A stretch of 64,000 nt of DNA from Delphinapterus leucas (lineage: Eukaryota; Chordata; Mammalia; Artiodactyla; Monodontidae), in contig NW_022098008.1 in NCBI RefSeq assembly GCF_002288925.2, positions 293,085-357,084 on the forward strand, written 5' to 3'. A program made the translations under genes and the position numbers. Shown here piece after piece: positions 55,800-64,000 of the stretch. The notes under the pieces are model-generated. The model was not told where the DNA came from and ran no database searches. It saw only the letters and a program-made list of their open reading frames with translations. Every line of letters begins with the position of its first letter. Position 1 is the stretch's first letter.

Positions 55800-56795
55800 T
55801 AAACTCTGACTTGCATTGTAATTGACGGCATCTGTGTGAACTTACCATTTTCCAAATATACAGGTGGATATGGACATAATCACAGATGTAAGAAACCATG
55901 TGCTCCCCACTTTGGACCAGGGATGTCTGGGGATCAACCCAACAGCAGCCAGCACACCCGCGCCCAGACCTGGGCTTCTAAATACCATCCTTTACCCAAA
56001 GGACCCGGGATCCACCTCGGTGGACGAACAATTCCAGGGCCGGGGCAAGGGAAGTACAGGTGAGCCAGAAATCTTGTGTCAGAAAGTGAGTTGTTGTTCA
56101 CAGAAAGGCGGGGCAGGAACATTGGAACGTCACGAACAGGCTGCCACTGGCTGAGTCTGGGGCGATTTGGCCACGAAACTAAAGAATGACAGTAATGAGC
56201 TATAACCCACCGAATGCGACTGGAATACATGAGTCCAGACTTCCATAAATAAAGACACAGTAAATTTGAGGAGGAATATGGGATATTTACTGCCTCAGAA
56301 AACCTCTCCATAAAATGCTTCCTAACTACACTGGGGGGAAAAGCAACTTTATAGTGAAGATGCCTGAAAACACTGCCTTAGTTAAAGGTCAAAGTGAACA
56401 GGGGAGCCTCTCAGCTGAGGGGCAGGTGGGAGTCCTGCCAGGTGGCACAGCGCCGTGGGGACAGCATCGCCCCACGTCTGGGATGTTCCTGCCGCAGCCC
56501 TGTAACCTGCCTGTGGTCGCAAGGAAAATCTGACAGACCCACACTGAGGGGCTTTCTGCAAAATGAATGAACCGTAACCGTCAAGGGTGACGGCTAAAAC
56601 AATGCTCGATTTTGGGTTGGAGTCTCTGCTAAGGGATGCTGGGGGACAGTTGGAGAAACTTCATGGAACCTGAGGACTGGAGGGTGGTCGCAATTCAAGT
56701 TAGCGTCCTGTCCCGGAGGTATAGGGGAATGAAGAGACATCTCGTTTGCAATTTACTCTCAAATGGTCAGGAAAAATTTCTACAAATAAAGTTTA
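55800..56795 (+). mobile_element. Probable ancient LINE-derived segment
   Basis: AT-rich segment with LINE 3'-end character at 56520-56790: ATCTGACAGACCCACACTGAG, GGGCTTTCTGCAAAATGAATG, ACAGTTGGAGAAACTTCATGG, TTTGCAATTTACTCTC and AAATGGTCAGGAAAAA. The left half (55800-56500) is only weakly similar to anything I know. Confidence 0.45.
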
Positions 56796-57119
56796 TATAA
56801 AAAATACACATTTATTGATAACTTCTGCTTCAATTACAATGTAGAAAGTCACAAGAGACTGTCTAGATTCACCCAACAATCACACAAACTGGTTAAGCTA
56901 TAAATTTATAGTTTAAAAAACCCATTAAAAGGCTGAGGATACAAGGAAACCTAAAAGAATTAAGCCTCAGGAAGTGGGGAGCCCCTCGTGGGAATGCAGG
57001 GGGTGGAGGAGACTTCCACTTTAGTCAGGGACAGTGGACTTACAGGACCCATATGCCGGTGGAAATGACAGAAAAATGGTCAAAAATCTAAAACTCTTGT
57101 AAATGGAACCCCAACCCAG

Positions 57120-57415
57120 GAGAGGAGAGGCAATGGCACAGAAGCAATACTTGAAAAGTTAGGTGCCAAGAATTTCCCCAAATTGATCAGCAACGTCAAG
57201 ACCACATTCACGAATCTCAGTGACACCCAAGCAGAACACGTTCATAAAGACCCACACAGCTCCGTACGTCACAGCCAGCTCCTGCAAACCAACGTCAAGA
57301 GAGCATCTAAAAGCAACCAAAGGAAAAAGACATCACCCTGAGGGATCAGCAGTTAGCATGTTAGCTCTCATAGCAGCAGAAACAGTGCATTCAGAAGACG
57401 GTGAAACACATCACC
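57120..57415 (+). mobile_element. Old LINE-1 ORF1-region fragment, plus strand
   Basis: Non-coding remnant with the ORF1 pattern: CCAAGCAGAACACG, AAAGACCCACACAGCTCC, AACGTCAAGAGAGCATC, AAAGCAACCAAAGGAAAAAGACATCACC and ATAGCAGCAGAAACAGTGC. Frames are broken. Confidence 0.55.
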
Positions 57416-58027
57416 CCTGAGCTGACCAAAAAAAACCAAACAAGCAACCATAAGCAAAGGAATAATCCCTGCCTGCCTGGAATTTCATGCAAAGCAAAAC
57501 TATCCTGCAAACATGGAGGGTAGATAAAAATGTCAGACCTTGGAATGACAAAACTCGTGTGATGAAATAATGAAGTTTTTCAGGTTGGGAGAAAAAGGCC
57601 CCAGATTGGAAACAGAGAAGAGTGAGGAGGAGTGGCCGCACGAGAAGGGTAATCATGCAGGTAAATACAGGTGCAATGCCCTCATGCAACATCTGTGTGA
57701 CACCAAGACGAACGGTGAGGAGGCCAGATGGGCAGGAACATCTGATGCTTTTGACTTGTTCAGACACCACGTGCAGCAGTAACACAAAGGGCACAGTCTC
57801 CAGGAGGAGCCTTAAGGAGCCATTTTTCATGGCTGAGTAATACTCCATTGTGTATATGTGCCACATCTTCTTTATCCATTCCTCTGTGGATGGACATTTA
57901 GGTGGCTTCCATGTCCTGACTGCTGTAAATAATGCTGCTATCAACACTGGGGTGGATGTATCTTTTCGAATTATGGTTTTCTCCAGCTATATGTCCAGGA
58001 GTGGGATTGCAAGGTCATATGGTAGCT

Positions 58028-58379
58028 CTGTTTTCACTTTTTTACAATCTAAACACTTTATCAACAGCTGGTCACCCTCATGGGCCAAGTGGTCACGAGA
58101 CGTCCAGGACCCAGTCCCAAGTTCAGCACAGCCTCCGAGCCTCTTGCTGTGACTCCAGTGGGGCTGAGCATGTCGCCCTTGCGCACGGGGCCTTTCGCAT
58201 CTCGGATGATGGAGGGCTCGTGTAGCCCATGAATTCTGTGCGCACCTGCGTGCACTGTCCCTGCAAACTGGTCCCGCCCAGCACCTTGGTGACCCTGGCA
58301 AGCTTGGTGGGCTGCACACGGCTCATGCCCATGATGGCAGCGTGGCGGTGGTTGGGCAGAGAGCCTGTTTTTACTTTTT
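58028..58379 (-). mobile_element. RPS28 retrocopy with flanking target-site duplications
   Basis: The full insertion, about 320 bp (58043-58364), carries 5' UTR, coding region, 3' UTR and a degraded A tail at its left end, as expected for a minus-strand retrocopy. It is bracketed by near-identical 15-bp copies of L1 sequence, CTGTTTTCACTTTTT at 58028-58042 and CTGTTTTTACTTTTT at 58365-58379. The interrupted L1 sequence continues on either side. This is the hallmark of L1-machinery retroposition. Confidence 0.85.
58123..58332 (-). pseudogene. RPS28: Processed pseudogene of ribosomal protein S28 (RPS28P)
   Basis: RPS28 is a 69-residue protein of the small ribosomal subunit. The minus strand carries an ATG at 58330-58332 and a TGA at 58123-58125 exactly 69 codons later. 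Residues 4-35 are clearly RPS28 ([16 protein letters not shown], then GQCTQVR.EFM). From about residue 40 to 58 the frame is shifted by a one-base deletion in the SRSIIR region. A one-base insertion near the LTLLES region restores it, so the tail EARRL is again in frame. The adjacent frame of the middle reads like native RPS28 ([14 protein letters not shown]). Flanking sequence matches an mRNA copy: a short 5' UTR (GCCATC before ATG), a 3' UTR ending near a GATAAA signal, a short A tract and no introns. Not expected to make functional protein. The intact parental gene lies elsewhere. Confidence 0.93.
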
Positions 58380-58483
58380 AAAGGAACCTCCATGTTGTTC
58401 TCCACAGTGGCTGCACCCACTTCCATTCCCGCCAACGGTGTAGGAGGGTTCCCTTTTCTCCACACCCTCTCCAGCATTTATTG

Positions 58484-58678
58484 TTTGTAGACTTTTTTTA
58501 ATGCTTTTTTTTTAATTTGTAAATTTTATTTACTTTTTAATACAGCATGTTCTTATTAGTTATCTATTTTATACATATTAGCGTGTATATGTCAATCCCA
58601 ATCTCCCAATTCATCCCACCACCACCAGCCACCTTCCCCCCTTAGTGTCCATATATTTGCTCTATTTGTAGACTTTTT
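58484..58678 (-). mobile_element. Short L1-type 3' end inserted in the L1, with target-site duplication
   Basis: About 165 bp (58498-58664) interrupts the L1 ORF2 sequence. The target TTTGTAGACTTTTT is present on both sides (58484-58497 and 58665-58678) and the L1 text resumes without loss. The insert starts at its left with a T-rich run, so it lies on the minus strand with an A tail. Its body (CAGCATGTTCTTATTAG..., ending near CCACCACCACC) looks like the 3' end of a cetartiodactyl LINE. The exact subfamily was not assigned. Confidence 0.7.
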
Positions 58679-59614
58679 GATCATGGCCATTCTGACGAGT
58701 GTGAGGTGATACCTCATTGTAGTTTTGATTTGTATTTCTCTAATAATTAGTGATGTTGAGCATCTTTTCGTGTGCCTGTTGGCCACCTGTATATTTTCTT
58801 TGGAGAAAAGTCTATTTAGGTCTTCTGCCCATTGTTCTATTGGGCTGTTTGTTTTTTTGTTGTCGAATTGTATGAACTGTTTGTATATTTGGAAATTAAG
58901 CCCTTGCCGGTCACATTGTTTGCAAATATTTTCTCCCATTCTGTAGTTTGTTTTTATGTTTTGTTTATGGTTTCCTTTGCTGTGCAAAAGCTTGTAAGTT
59001 TGATTAGGTCCCATTTGTTTATTTTTGCTTTTATTTTTTTTGCCTTGGGAGACTGACCTAAGAAAGCAGCGGTGTGATTTATGTCAGAGAATGCTTTGCC
59101 TATGTTCTCTTCTAGTTTTATGGTGTCATGTCTTATGTTTAAGTCTCTAAGCCATTTTAAGTTTATTTTTGTGTGTGGTGTGAGGATGTGTTCTAATTTC
59201 ATTGATTTACATGCAGCTGTCCAACTTTCCCAACACGACTTGCTGAAGAGACTGTCTGTTCTTCATTGTATATTCTTGCCTCTGTTGTCAAAGATTAATT
59301 GACCATAGGTGTGTGAGTTTATTTCTGGGCTCTCTCTTTTATTCCATTGATCCATGTATCTGTTTTTGAGCCAATACCACACTGTTTTGATTCCTGTAGC
59401 TTTGTAGTATTGTCTGAAGTCTGGGAGGGTTATGCCTCCCGCTTTGTTCTTTTTCCTCAAGATTGCTTTGGCAATTCTGAGTATTTTATGGTTCCTTATA
59501 AATTTTAGGATTATTTGTTCTAGTTCTGTGAAAAATGTCATGCGTGATTTGATAAGGATCGCATTAAATCTGCAGATTGATTGGGTAGTGTGAATAAAGG
59601 ATTTTCTGGCTAAA

Positions 59615-59962
59615 TAGATAATAGCCAGGAAAATTCTGGGAAGGGAACAGCCATGAGGTGGAGCTAGCTCTATCATATTATGACGTGTCAAAAACCTTGG
59701 ATAATCAAGACAAGTTCTAAGGCATTAATAGATCAATCTGTGGAGGAGTTAAAATCTGGCAGAAGATGCCCAAATGTGGAGAAAAAGAATGTTGCAGCAT
59801 GGACGGCTCTGGAAGCACAGGGGCCAAGCCAGTGACTGATTACTTCCGGGGTGAAAACTAGGTGTCTAGGGGACCCGCTCATCATGTAAACCCCTTTTGT
59901 CCCCTTTGAATTTCCTACCGTATACATGTGCTTTCTGTTTAAATAAATAAATAAAACATGAT
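59615..59962 (+). mobile_element. Old LINE-1 ORF2 fragment, plus strand, with A-rich end
   Basis: ATAATAGCCAGGAAAATTCTGGG, GGTGGAGCTAGCTCTATCA and AAATCTGGCAGAAGATGCCC are an eroded plus-strand ORF2 pattern. (AAAT)n lies at 59941-59955. The 59790-59940 part is unassigned. Confidence 0.4.
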
Positions 59963-60292
59963 TTCAAAAATTAATGTAAGTGCCAGTTGCCCCTCTCCCT
60001 GTGTGTGAGCTGGCCTGAGAGGCATGGAGAGGGAGCAGGCCCAGTTCTCTGGGGTGCCGCTGACCAGCAGAGCTGGCCAGGGGCTCCCCGTCCCTCACCC
60101 GATTCCACGACTCCCTCCAGCCACGCGTGTTAAGAGGAGACGGTTCACGGGGCACAGTAGGTGCGTCCGGCCAGCTCTTCAGTGCGATCCTCCAAAAATC
60201 AGGGCTCCACATTCATCACACTGCACTTTCCTCTGAACTGAGCAGGTTGCCCTAACATACGTGAGTCATTATTTTGTTACATAACTTCTTTC

Positions 60293-60415
60293 TCTTTTTT
60301 TTTCTTTTTGACCACATCATGCGGCATGCGGGATCTTAGCTCCCTGCCCAGGGATAGAACCAGCGCCCTGCAGTGGAAGCGTGCAGTCCTAACCACTGGA
60401 CTTCCAGGAGGTCCC
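60293..60415 (-). mobile_element. CHR-type SINE, short, minus strand
   Basis: A T-rich tail is followed by GCGGGATCTTAGCTCCCTGC, GGGATAGAACCAGCGCC and the inverted head GGACTTCCAGGAGG. The flanks on both sides resemble TTTTGTnACAnAAnTTCTTT, a diverged target duplication. Confidence 0.8.
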
Positions 60416-60424
60416 AATTCTTTT

Positions 60425-61060
60425 GTGACAAAATTTCTTTTCTGTTTGCTTTTTGTTTTTTGAAAAACAGCTTTACTGGGGTATAATTCACATACCATGT
60501 AATTAATCTGTTTACAGTGTGTGTTTCAAAGGCTTATAGTGTATTCCCGGTTGTGCATCCATCACCACGATCAATTTTAGGACCTTCTTAATCCCCCAAA
60601 GAAACCCTGCTCCCCTAGTCATCACCATGCAGCCCCCCTCCCCCCAGCCCCTGGAACCACCAATCTACTTCCTGTCTCTATGTTTTTGCCCATTTGGGAC
60701 ATTTCATGAAAAGAAATCATAGCTACGTGGCCTCGTGCCTGGTCCTCTCACCTAGCACAATGTTTCCCGGGTTCACCCAAGCTGTAGTGGGTGTCAGTGC
60801 TTCATTTATTTTTATTGCCAAATAACATTCCATTGTGTGGATGGGCACATTTTATGTATCCATTTACCAGTCTATGGTCATTTGGGTTGTTTCTATACTT
60901 TGGCTATTGTAAGAAATATTGCCTGAATATCCATGTACAAGTTTTTATGTGAATAGAGGATTTCACTTTTCGTGGGTATATACTTAGGAGGGGGTATTAC
61001 ACTATCTGTTGGTTACCTCTATTCCTCCAAACTAGACTTATTCTCCTCAACCACTTTTTC
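60425..61060 (-). mobile_element. LINE-1 (L1M-type) 3' end, minus strand
   Basis: AAACAGCTTTACTGGGGTATAATTC, GTGCATCCATCACCACG, CCCCAGCCCCTGGAACCACC, CACCTAGCACAATGTTTCC, AACATTCCATTGTGTGGATGG, GGTCATTTGGGTTG: an inverted 3' UTR plus the ORF2 end. Confidence 0.8.
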
Positions 61061-61064
61061 TTTC

Positions 61065-61440
61065 AAATTTTTTATTGTGGTAAAATACATTTACCATTTT
61101 GACCAGTTTTAAGTGTACAGTTCGCTGGTATGAAGTACACTCTGTTGTACCGCCAGCAGCACCATCCATCTCTGTAACTCTTCATCCTGTAAAACTGAAA
61201 CTCTGTCCCCGTAAACATCCCTCCCCTCCCCCTCCCCCAGCCCCTCCCCCCACCACCCTACTTTCCGTCTCTCTGGTTTTGACCTCTCTCAGTATCTGAT
61301 ACCGTGAAATCAAACAGCATTTGTCCTGTGACTGGATTACTTCACGGAGCTCAGTGTCCTCAAGGTTCAGTCGTGCTGTAGCAGGTGTCAGGATGCCCTT
61401 CCTTTTTAAGGCTGAATAAGGTTCCATTGTGTGTTGTTCT
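61065..61440 (-). mobile_element. Second LINE-1 (L1M-type) 3' end, minus strand
   Basis: TTTATTGTGGTAAAATACATTTACC, AGTGTACAGTTCGCTGG, AAAACTGAAACTCTGTCCCC, the C-rich CCCCTCCCCCAGCCCC run, and GGCTGAATAAGGTTCCATTGTGTG. Homologous to 48770-49155, so a separate copy from the neighbour at 60.4 kb. Confidence 0.8.
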
Positions 61441-62420
61441 GGTCTCAGCCTGCTACTAGCGACGCCACCTCTGGGGATGCCTGGGACGCTCACCTGAGCC
61501 GCACTACCTTCCTGGAGCCCCACAGACATTTCCCGGAGATGGTGCTGTGGCTGGACCGGCCCCTGGGGCTCTCAGTGTGACTGCAGTACGCCCTCCACGA
61601 CAACCATCAGGGAACTTGGAAAAGACAGGTCTATTACTCACAGGTCCTGGAGGGTACACGGCGCGCCCTGGGGGCAGTGAGGTCACAGATCACGGGGAAA
61701 GAGTGTGGAACACTTAATATGCTCCTGAATTCAGTCTACTCATGTTTTGTGGAGGATTTTGTATCAGTGTTCATAAGGGACATTGGTCTGTAGTTTTCTT
61801 ATTGTCTAGGGTCTTTGTCTGGCTGTGTTATCAGGCAATGCTGGTCTTATAGAATAGTAAGGACAAGTCTCCTCCTCCTCAGTTCTTTAGAAAAGTGTGA
61901 GAAGGATTGGCCTTAGTACTTTAAATATTTGGTAGAATTCACTGAGGTCAGCCGCTGGGTCCAGGGTTTTACTTTGTCAAGAAATTTTTGATTTACGGAT
62001 TCAATCTCCTTCTTAGTATTAGTTCTATTCAGATTTTCTGTTTCTTTGTGGTTTAGGTTTTGTGTTTCTAGGAATCTGCACTTCATCTGGGTTATCCAGT
62101 TTGTTGGTGTACAATGGTTCATAGAACTCTTACAATCCTTTTCATTTCTGTAGAATTGGTAGTAATGTCCCCACTTTAATTTCTGATTTTAGTATTTGAA
62201 TCTTCTTTTTTTCTTAGTTCATCTAGCTAAGATTTGTCAATTATCTTTGCTTTTGTTGATTTTCTGTTTTGTTTTTCTATTCGATAATCTGTTTATCTCT
62301 GTTCTAATCTTTATTATTTTCTTCCTCTGGTAGCTTTGGGTTTAGCTTGTTTTTTTCCTAGTCCCTTAAATTGTAAAGTTAGGTTGCTGATTTGAAACCT
62401 TTCTTCTTCTTCTTCTTCTT

Positions 62421-62541
62421 TTTTAAATTTTTTTGCTGTGAGGCACATCTTGGAGGATCTCAGTTCCCCACCCAGGGATCGAACCCGTGCCCCCTGCATT
62501 GGAAGTGCAGAGTCCAAACCATTGGACCGCCAGGGAAGTCC
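62421..62541 (-). mobile_element. CHR-type SINE, short, minus strand
   Basis: GTGAGGCACATCTTGGAGG, GATCTCAGTTCCC, GGGATCGAACCCGTGCCCC, and inverted head ACCGCCAGGGAAGTCC. It lies beside a TTC microsatellite and interrupts a minus-strand L1. Confidence 0.85.
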
Positions 62542-62643
62542 TTCTTTCTTCTGTTTTAACATAAGCGTTTATAGCTGTACTTCCCCCTTAGCACCGTGTC
62601 AACTAAAGAAAAAAAAATATTCATAACTTAAAAGGTGAGAGTT

Positions 62644-62853
62644 GGGCTTCCCTGGTGGCACAGTGGTTGGGAGTCCGCCTGCCGATGCAGGGGATGTGGG
62701 TTCGTGCCCCGGTCCGGGAGGATCCCACGTGCCGCGGAGCGGCTGGGCCCGTGAGCCATGGCCGCTGGGCCTACGCGTCCGGAGCCTGTGCTCCGCAACG
62801 GGAGAGGCCACGGCGGTGAGAGGCCCGCGTATCGCAAAAACAAAAACAAAAAC
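62644..62853 (+). mobile_element. CHR-2-like SINE (short form), plus strand
   Basis: GGGCTTCCCTGGTGGCACAG, B box GGTTCGTGCCCC, body GGCTGGGCCCGTGAGCC, CCGCAACGGGAGAGGCC, then an A-rich tail with C interruptions. Confidence 0.92.
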
Positions 62854-63430
62854 TGAGTGGACATACTGAAGCCTGGGATGCAGAATCTCAAGTAACCCTA
62901 AGAAAACTGCTCTGAGGAGGCAAAGCGGGGAGCCAGGATATATAGGAATTTTGCAAGGACAAAATAGGACAGGTAGTAGGAACAAAAGATTACTGTTAAT
63001 AAAGAAGACTAGGGACTTCCCTGGTGGTCCAGTGGTTAAGGCTCCTCACTTCCACTGCAGGGGACGCGGGTTCGATCCCTGGTGAGGAACTAAGATCCCG
63101 CATGCCACGCAACATCTTGAGTTAAGGAATTTAGTGCTTTTCTGTGTGTGGGAAGATGCAAGAGTCTGGGCTCACTGAGGTCACTCCTTTGATATACACC
63201 TCAGCTATCTGGGGCCAGTATCCTGTGTTTTCACATCCTGAGTTTCCACAGGGCTTACCCTTGGGAGTGGCTGCAGTCTGATGGCTGCTAGATGGCAGGC
63301 ATTCTTTGTTTCCTTCCTGAGTTCCCTTAGAGCTCACCCGCTCACGTTGCATGGCTGCAGTCACTGATGACTGTGATAGCCTTTGTTTACTGATATGGCA
63401 GGAAATATTCCATTTTTCAACCACTTTGCA
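62854..63430. mobile_element. Probable LTR or other insertion in L1 (unassigned)
   Basis: This sequence separates two parts of one L1 and contains ATGCAAGAGTCTGGGC, CTCACTGAGGTCACTCC, GGGGCCAGTATCCTG and TTTGTTTACTGATATGGCAGG. It looks like an endogenous-retrovirus LTR of a cetartiodactyl family, but I could not confirm terminal motifs. No viral coding sequence is present. A truncated SINE sits inside at 63011-63110. Confidence 0.35.
63011..63110 (+). mobile_element. CHR-type SINE, truncated, plus strand
   Basis: Head AGGGACTTCCCTGGTGG, GGTTCGATCCCTGG, GAACTAAGATCCCGCATGCC, then loss of the tail. It is only about 160 bp from the previous SINE. Confidence 0.8.
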
Positions 63431-64000
63431 CCCTGCAAGTCCTGGTATGTTGTGTTTTCATTTTCACTTGTCTCTAAGTATTTTCTAATTGCTCTTGAAA
63501 TTTCTTCTTTAACCCTTTGATTAAGAGTGTGCTGCTTAATTTCCACAAATTAGTGATTGTTGCATCAGTTACAGATTTCTAACTTTACCCACTGTAGTCA
63601 GAGAAGATACTTTTTATGATTTATTGAGATTTAATTCATGGCCTAACCTATAGTCTGTCCTGGAGAATGTCCCGTGTGCACTTAAGAGGACTGTGTGTGC
63701 TGTTGTGTTGGGTGAAATGTTCGGTATACGTCTGTTATTTCTAGTTAGTTTGTCGTGAGGTTCAAGTCCCATTTCCCTACTGATCTTCTGCCTGGTTGTT
63801 GTGTTCATTATTGTGAGCGACATATTGAAGTGTCCAGCCATCATTGTAGAACCGTCTGTTTTTCCAGTTCTGTCAATTTTTGCTTCATATATTTTGATGG
63901 TCTATCATTAGGTGTGTAAAAGTTTGTATTTGTATCTTCTAACTGGGTTGAACCTCTTATTAATATAAAATTCCTTCTCTGTCGCTTATAACCTTTTTGA

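Larger units (their letters stand above)
57822..59590 (-). mobile_element. LINE-1 ORF2 3' portion, minus strand, interrupted
   Basis: The minus strand encodes broken pieces of the C-terminal half of L1 ORF2. Recognisable pieces are about 59265-59590 ([13 protein letters not shown]...[27 protein letters not shown]...[13 protein letters not shown]), 58954-59202 ([15 protein letters not shown]...[21 protein letters not shown]), 58680-58950 (MGENICKQ... / [17 protein letters not shown]) and 57822-57947 (EEWIKKMWHIYTMEYYSAMKN). It is interrupted by the RPS28 retrocopy and by a second truncated L1 end. Both the 5' part of the element and its 3' UTR are missing. Relatively little divergence suggests a cetartiodactyl-age L1. 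Confidence 0.9.
61715..64000 (-). mobile_element. LINE-1 ORF2, minus strand, interrupted
   Basis: Inverted ORF2 text at 61715-62400 (GTCTGTAGTTTTCTTATTGTC, GGTCTTATAGAATAG, TCAATTATCTTTGC). Also the endonuclease region at about 63430-64000: the minus strand at 63614-63844 encodes MMAGHFNMSLTIMN, then SAHGTFSRTDYRLGH. Between them lie SINEs and a non-L1 segment (62880-63430). Frames are degraded; the element leaves the window at the right edge. Confidence 0.8.

Noticed and set aside
58123..58332. Intact 69-residue RPS28-like gene
   Set aside because: About 19 internal residues are frameshifted, introns are absent and target duplications flank it, so it is a processed pseudogene.
23131..64000. 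CEP72 first exon, the next gene in human order
   Set aside because: No reading frame resembling the CEP72 N terminus or its leucine-rich repeats was seen; it probably lies beyond the right edge.

Overview
This is mammalian nuclear DNA, almost certainly from a cetacean. The evidence is a dense set of tRNA-derived SINEs of the cetacean/hippo CHR type: the head reads GGGCTTCCCTGGTGGC, followed by a tRNA-like B box GGTTCGTGCCCC, and the short subfamily carries a body reading GGCTGGGCCCGTGAGCC. They sit among LINE-1 remnants of several ages, MIR, MER5A and MLT1-like LTRs. No ruminant BovB/Bov-tA or pig PRE1 element was seen. There are no bacterial operons. Long open frames occur in GC-rich stretches on every strand and are not genes.

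The one protein-coding exon I can defend is exon 1 of SLC9A3 (sodium/hydrogen exchanger 3, NHE3) on the minus strand: start codon 22573-22575, splice donor at 22360-22361, inside a CpG island of about 21.9-23.1 kb. No exon 2 is visible on the minus strand below it. The 22 kb from 1 to 22361 is therefore read as intron 1, running off the left edge. Human SLC9A3 lies in 5p15.33 with CEP72 as the next gene upstream. By analogy 23-64 kb is the intergenic space upstream of the SLC9A3 promoter; no CEP72 exon was recognised.

Layout: 1-4.8 kb is GC-rich intronic sequence with one old LINE fragment and an AT-rich island near 2.5 kb. 5.2-5.9 kb is an old LINE piece with a DNA transposon inside it. 7.8-8.1 kb is a SINE. 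9.1-11.2 kb is a 5'-truncated L1. 11.2-22.4 kb is GC-rich intron with a long hairpin at 12.26-12.33 kb, a MIR and a three-unit telomeric repeat. 21.9-23.1 kb is the SLC9A3 promoter and exon 1. 23-27.5 kb is unique sequence plus an LTR. 27.5-29.7 kb is a SINE/L1 cluster. 29.7-39.7 kb is mostly unique, with MIRs and enhancer-like AT islands near 34 kb. 39.7-41.3 kb is a second L1 of the same type as that at 9 kb. 41-47 kb is GC-rich and mostly unique. 47.25-47.64 kb is an 18-bp minisatellite. 48-52 kb is L1, SINE, MER5A and LTR. 52-55.8 kb is GC-rich. 55.8-64 kb is dense LINE sequence with nested insertions, including a full-length processed pseudogene of ribosomal protein S28.

I found no previously undescribed gene system. 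The items most worth a second look are the RPS28 retropseudogene with two compensating frameshifts nested in an L1, the two-state 18-bp minisatellite, the 17-bp perfect-arm hairpin in intron 1, the orphan GC-box/G-quadruplex cluster at 38.5 kb, and the low-repeat AT-rich islands that look like candidate regulatory elements of SLC9A3.
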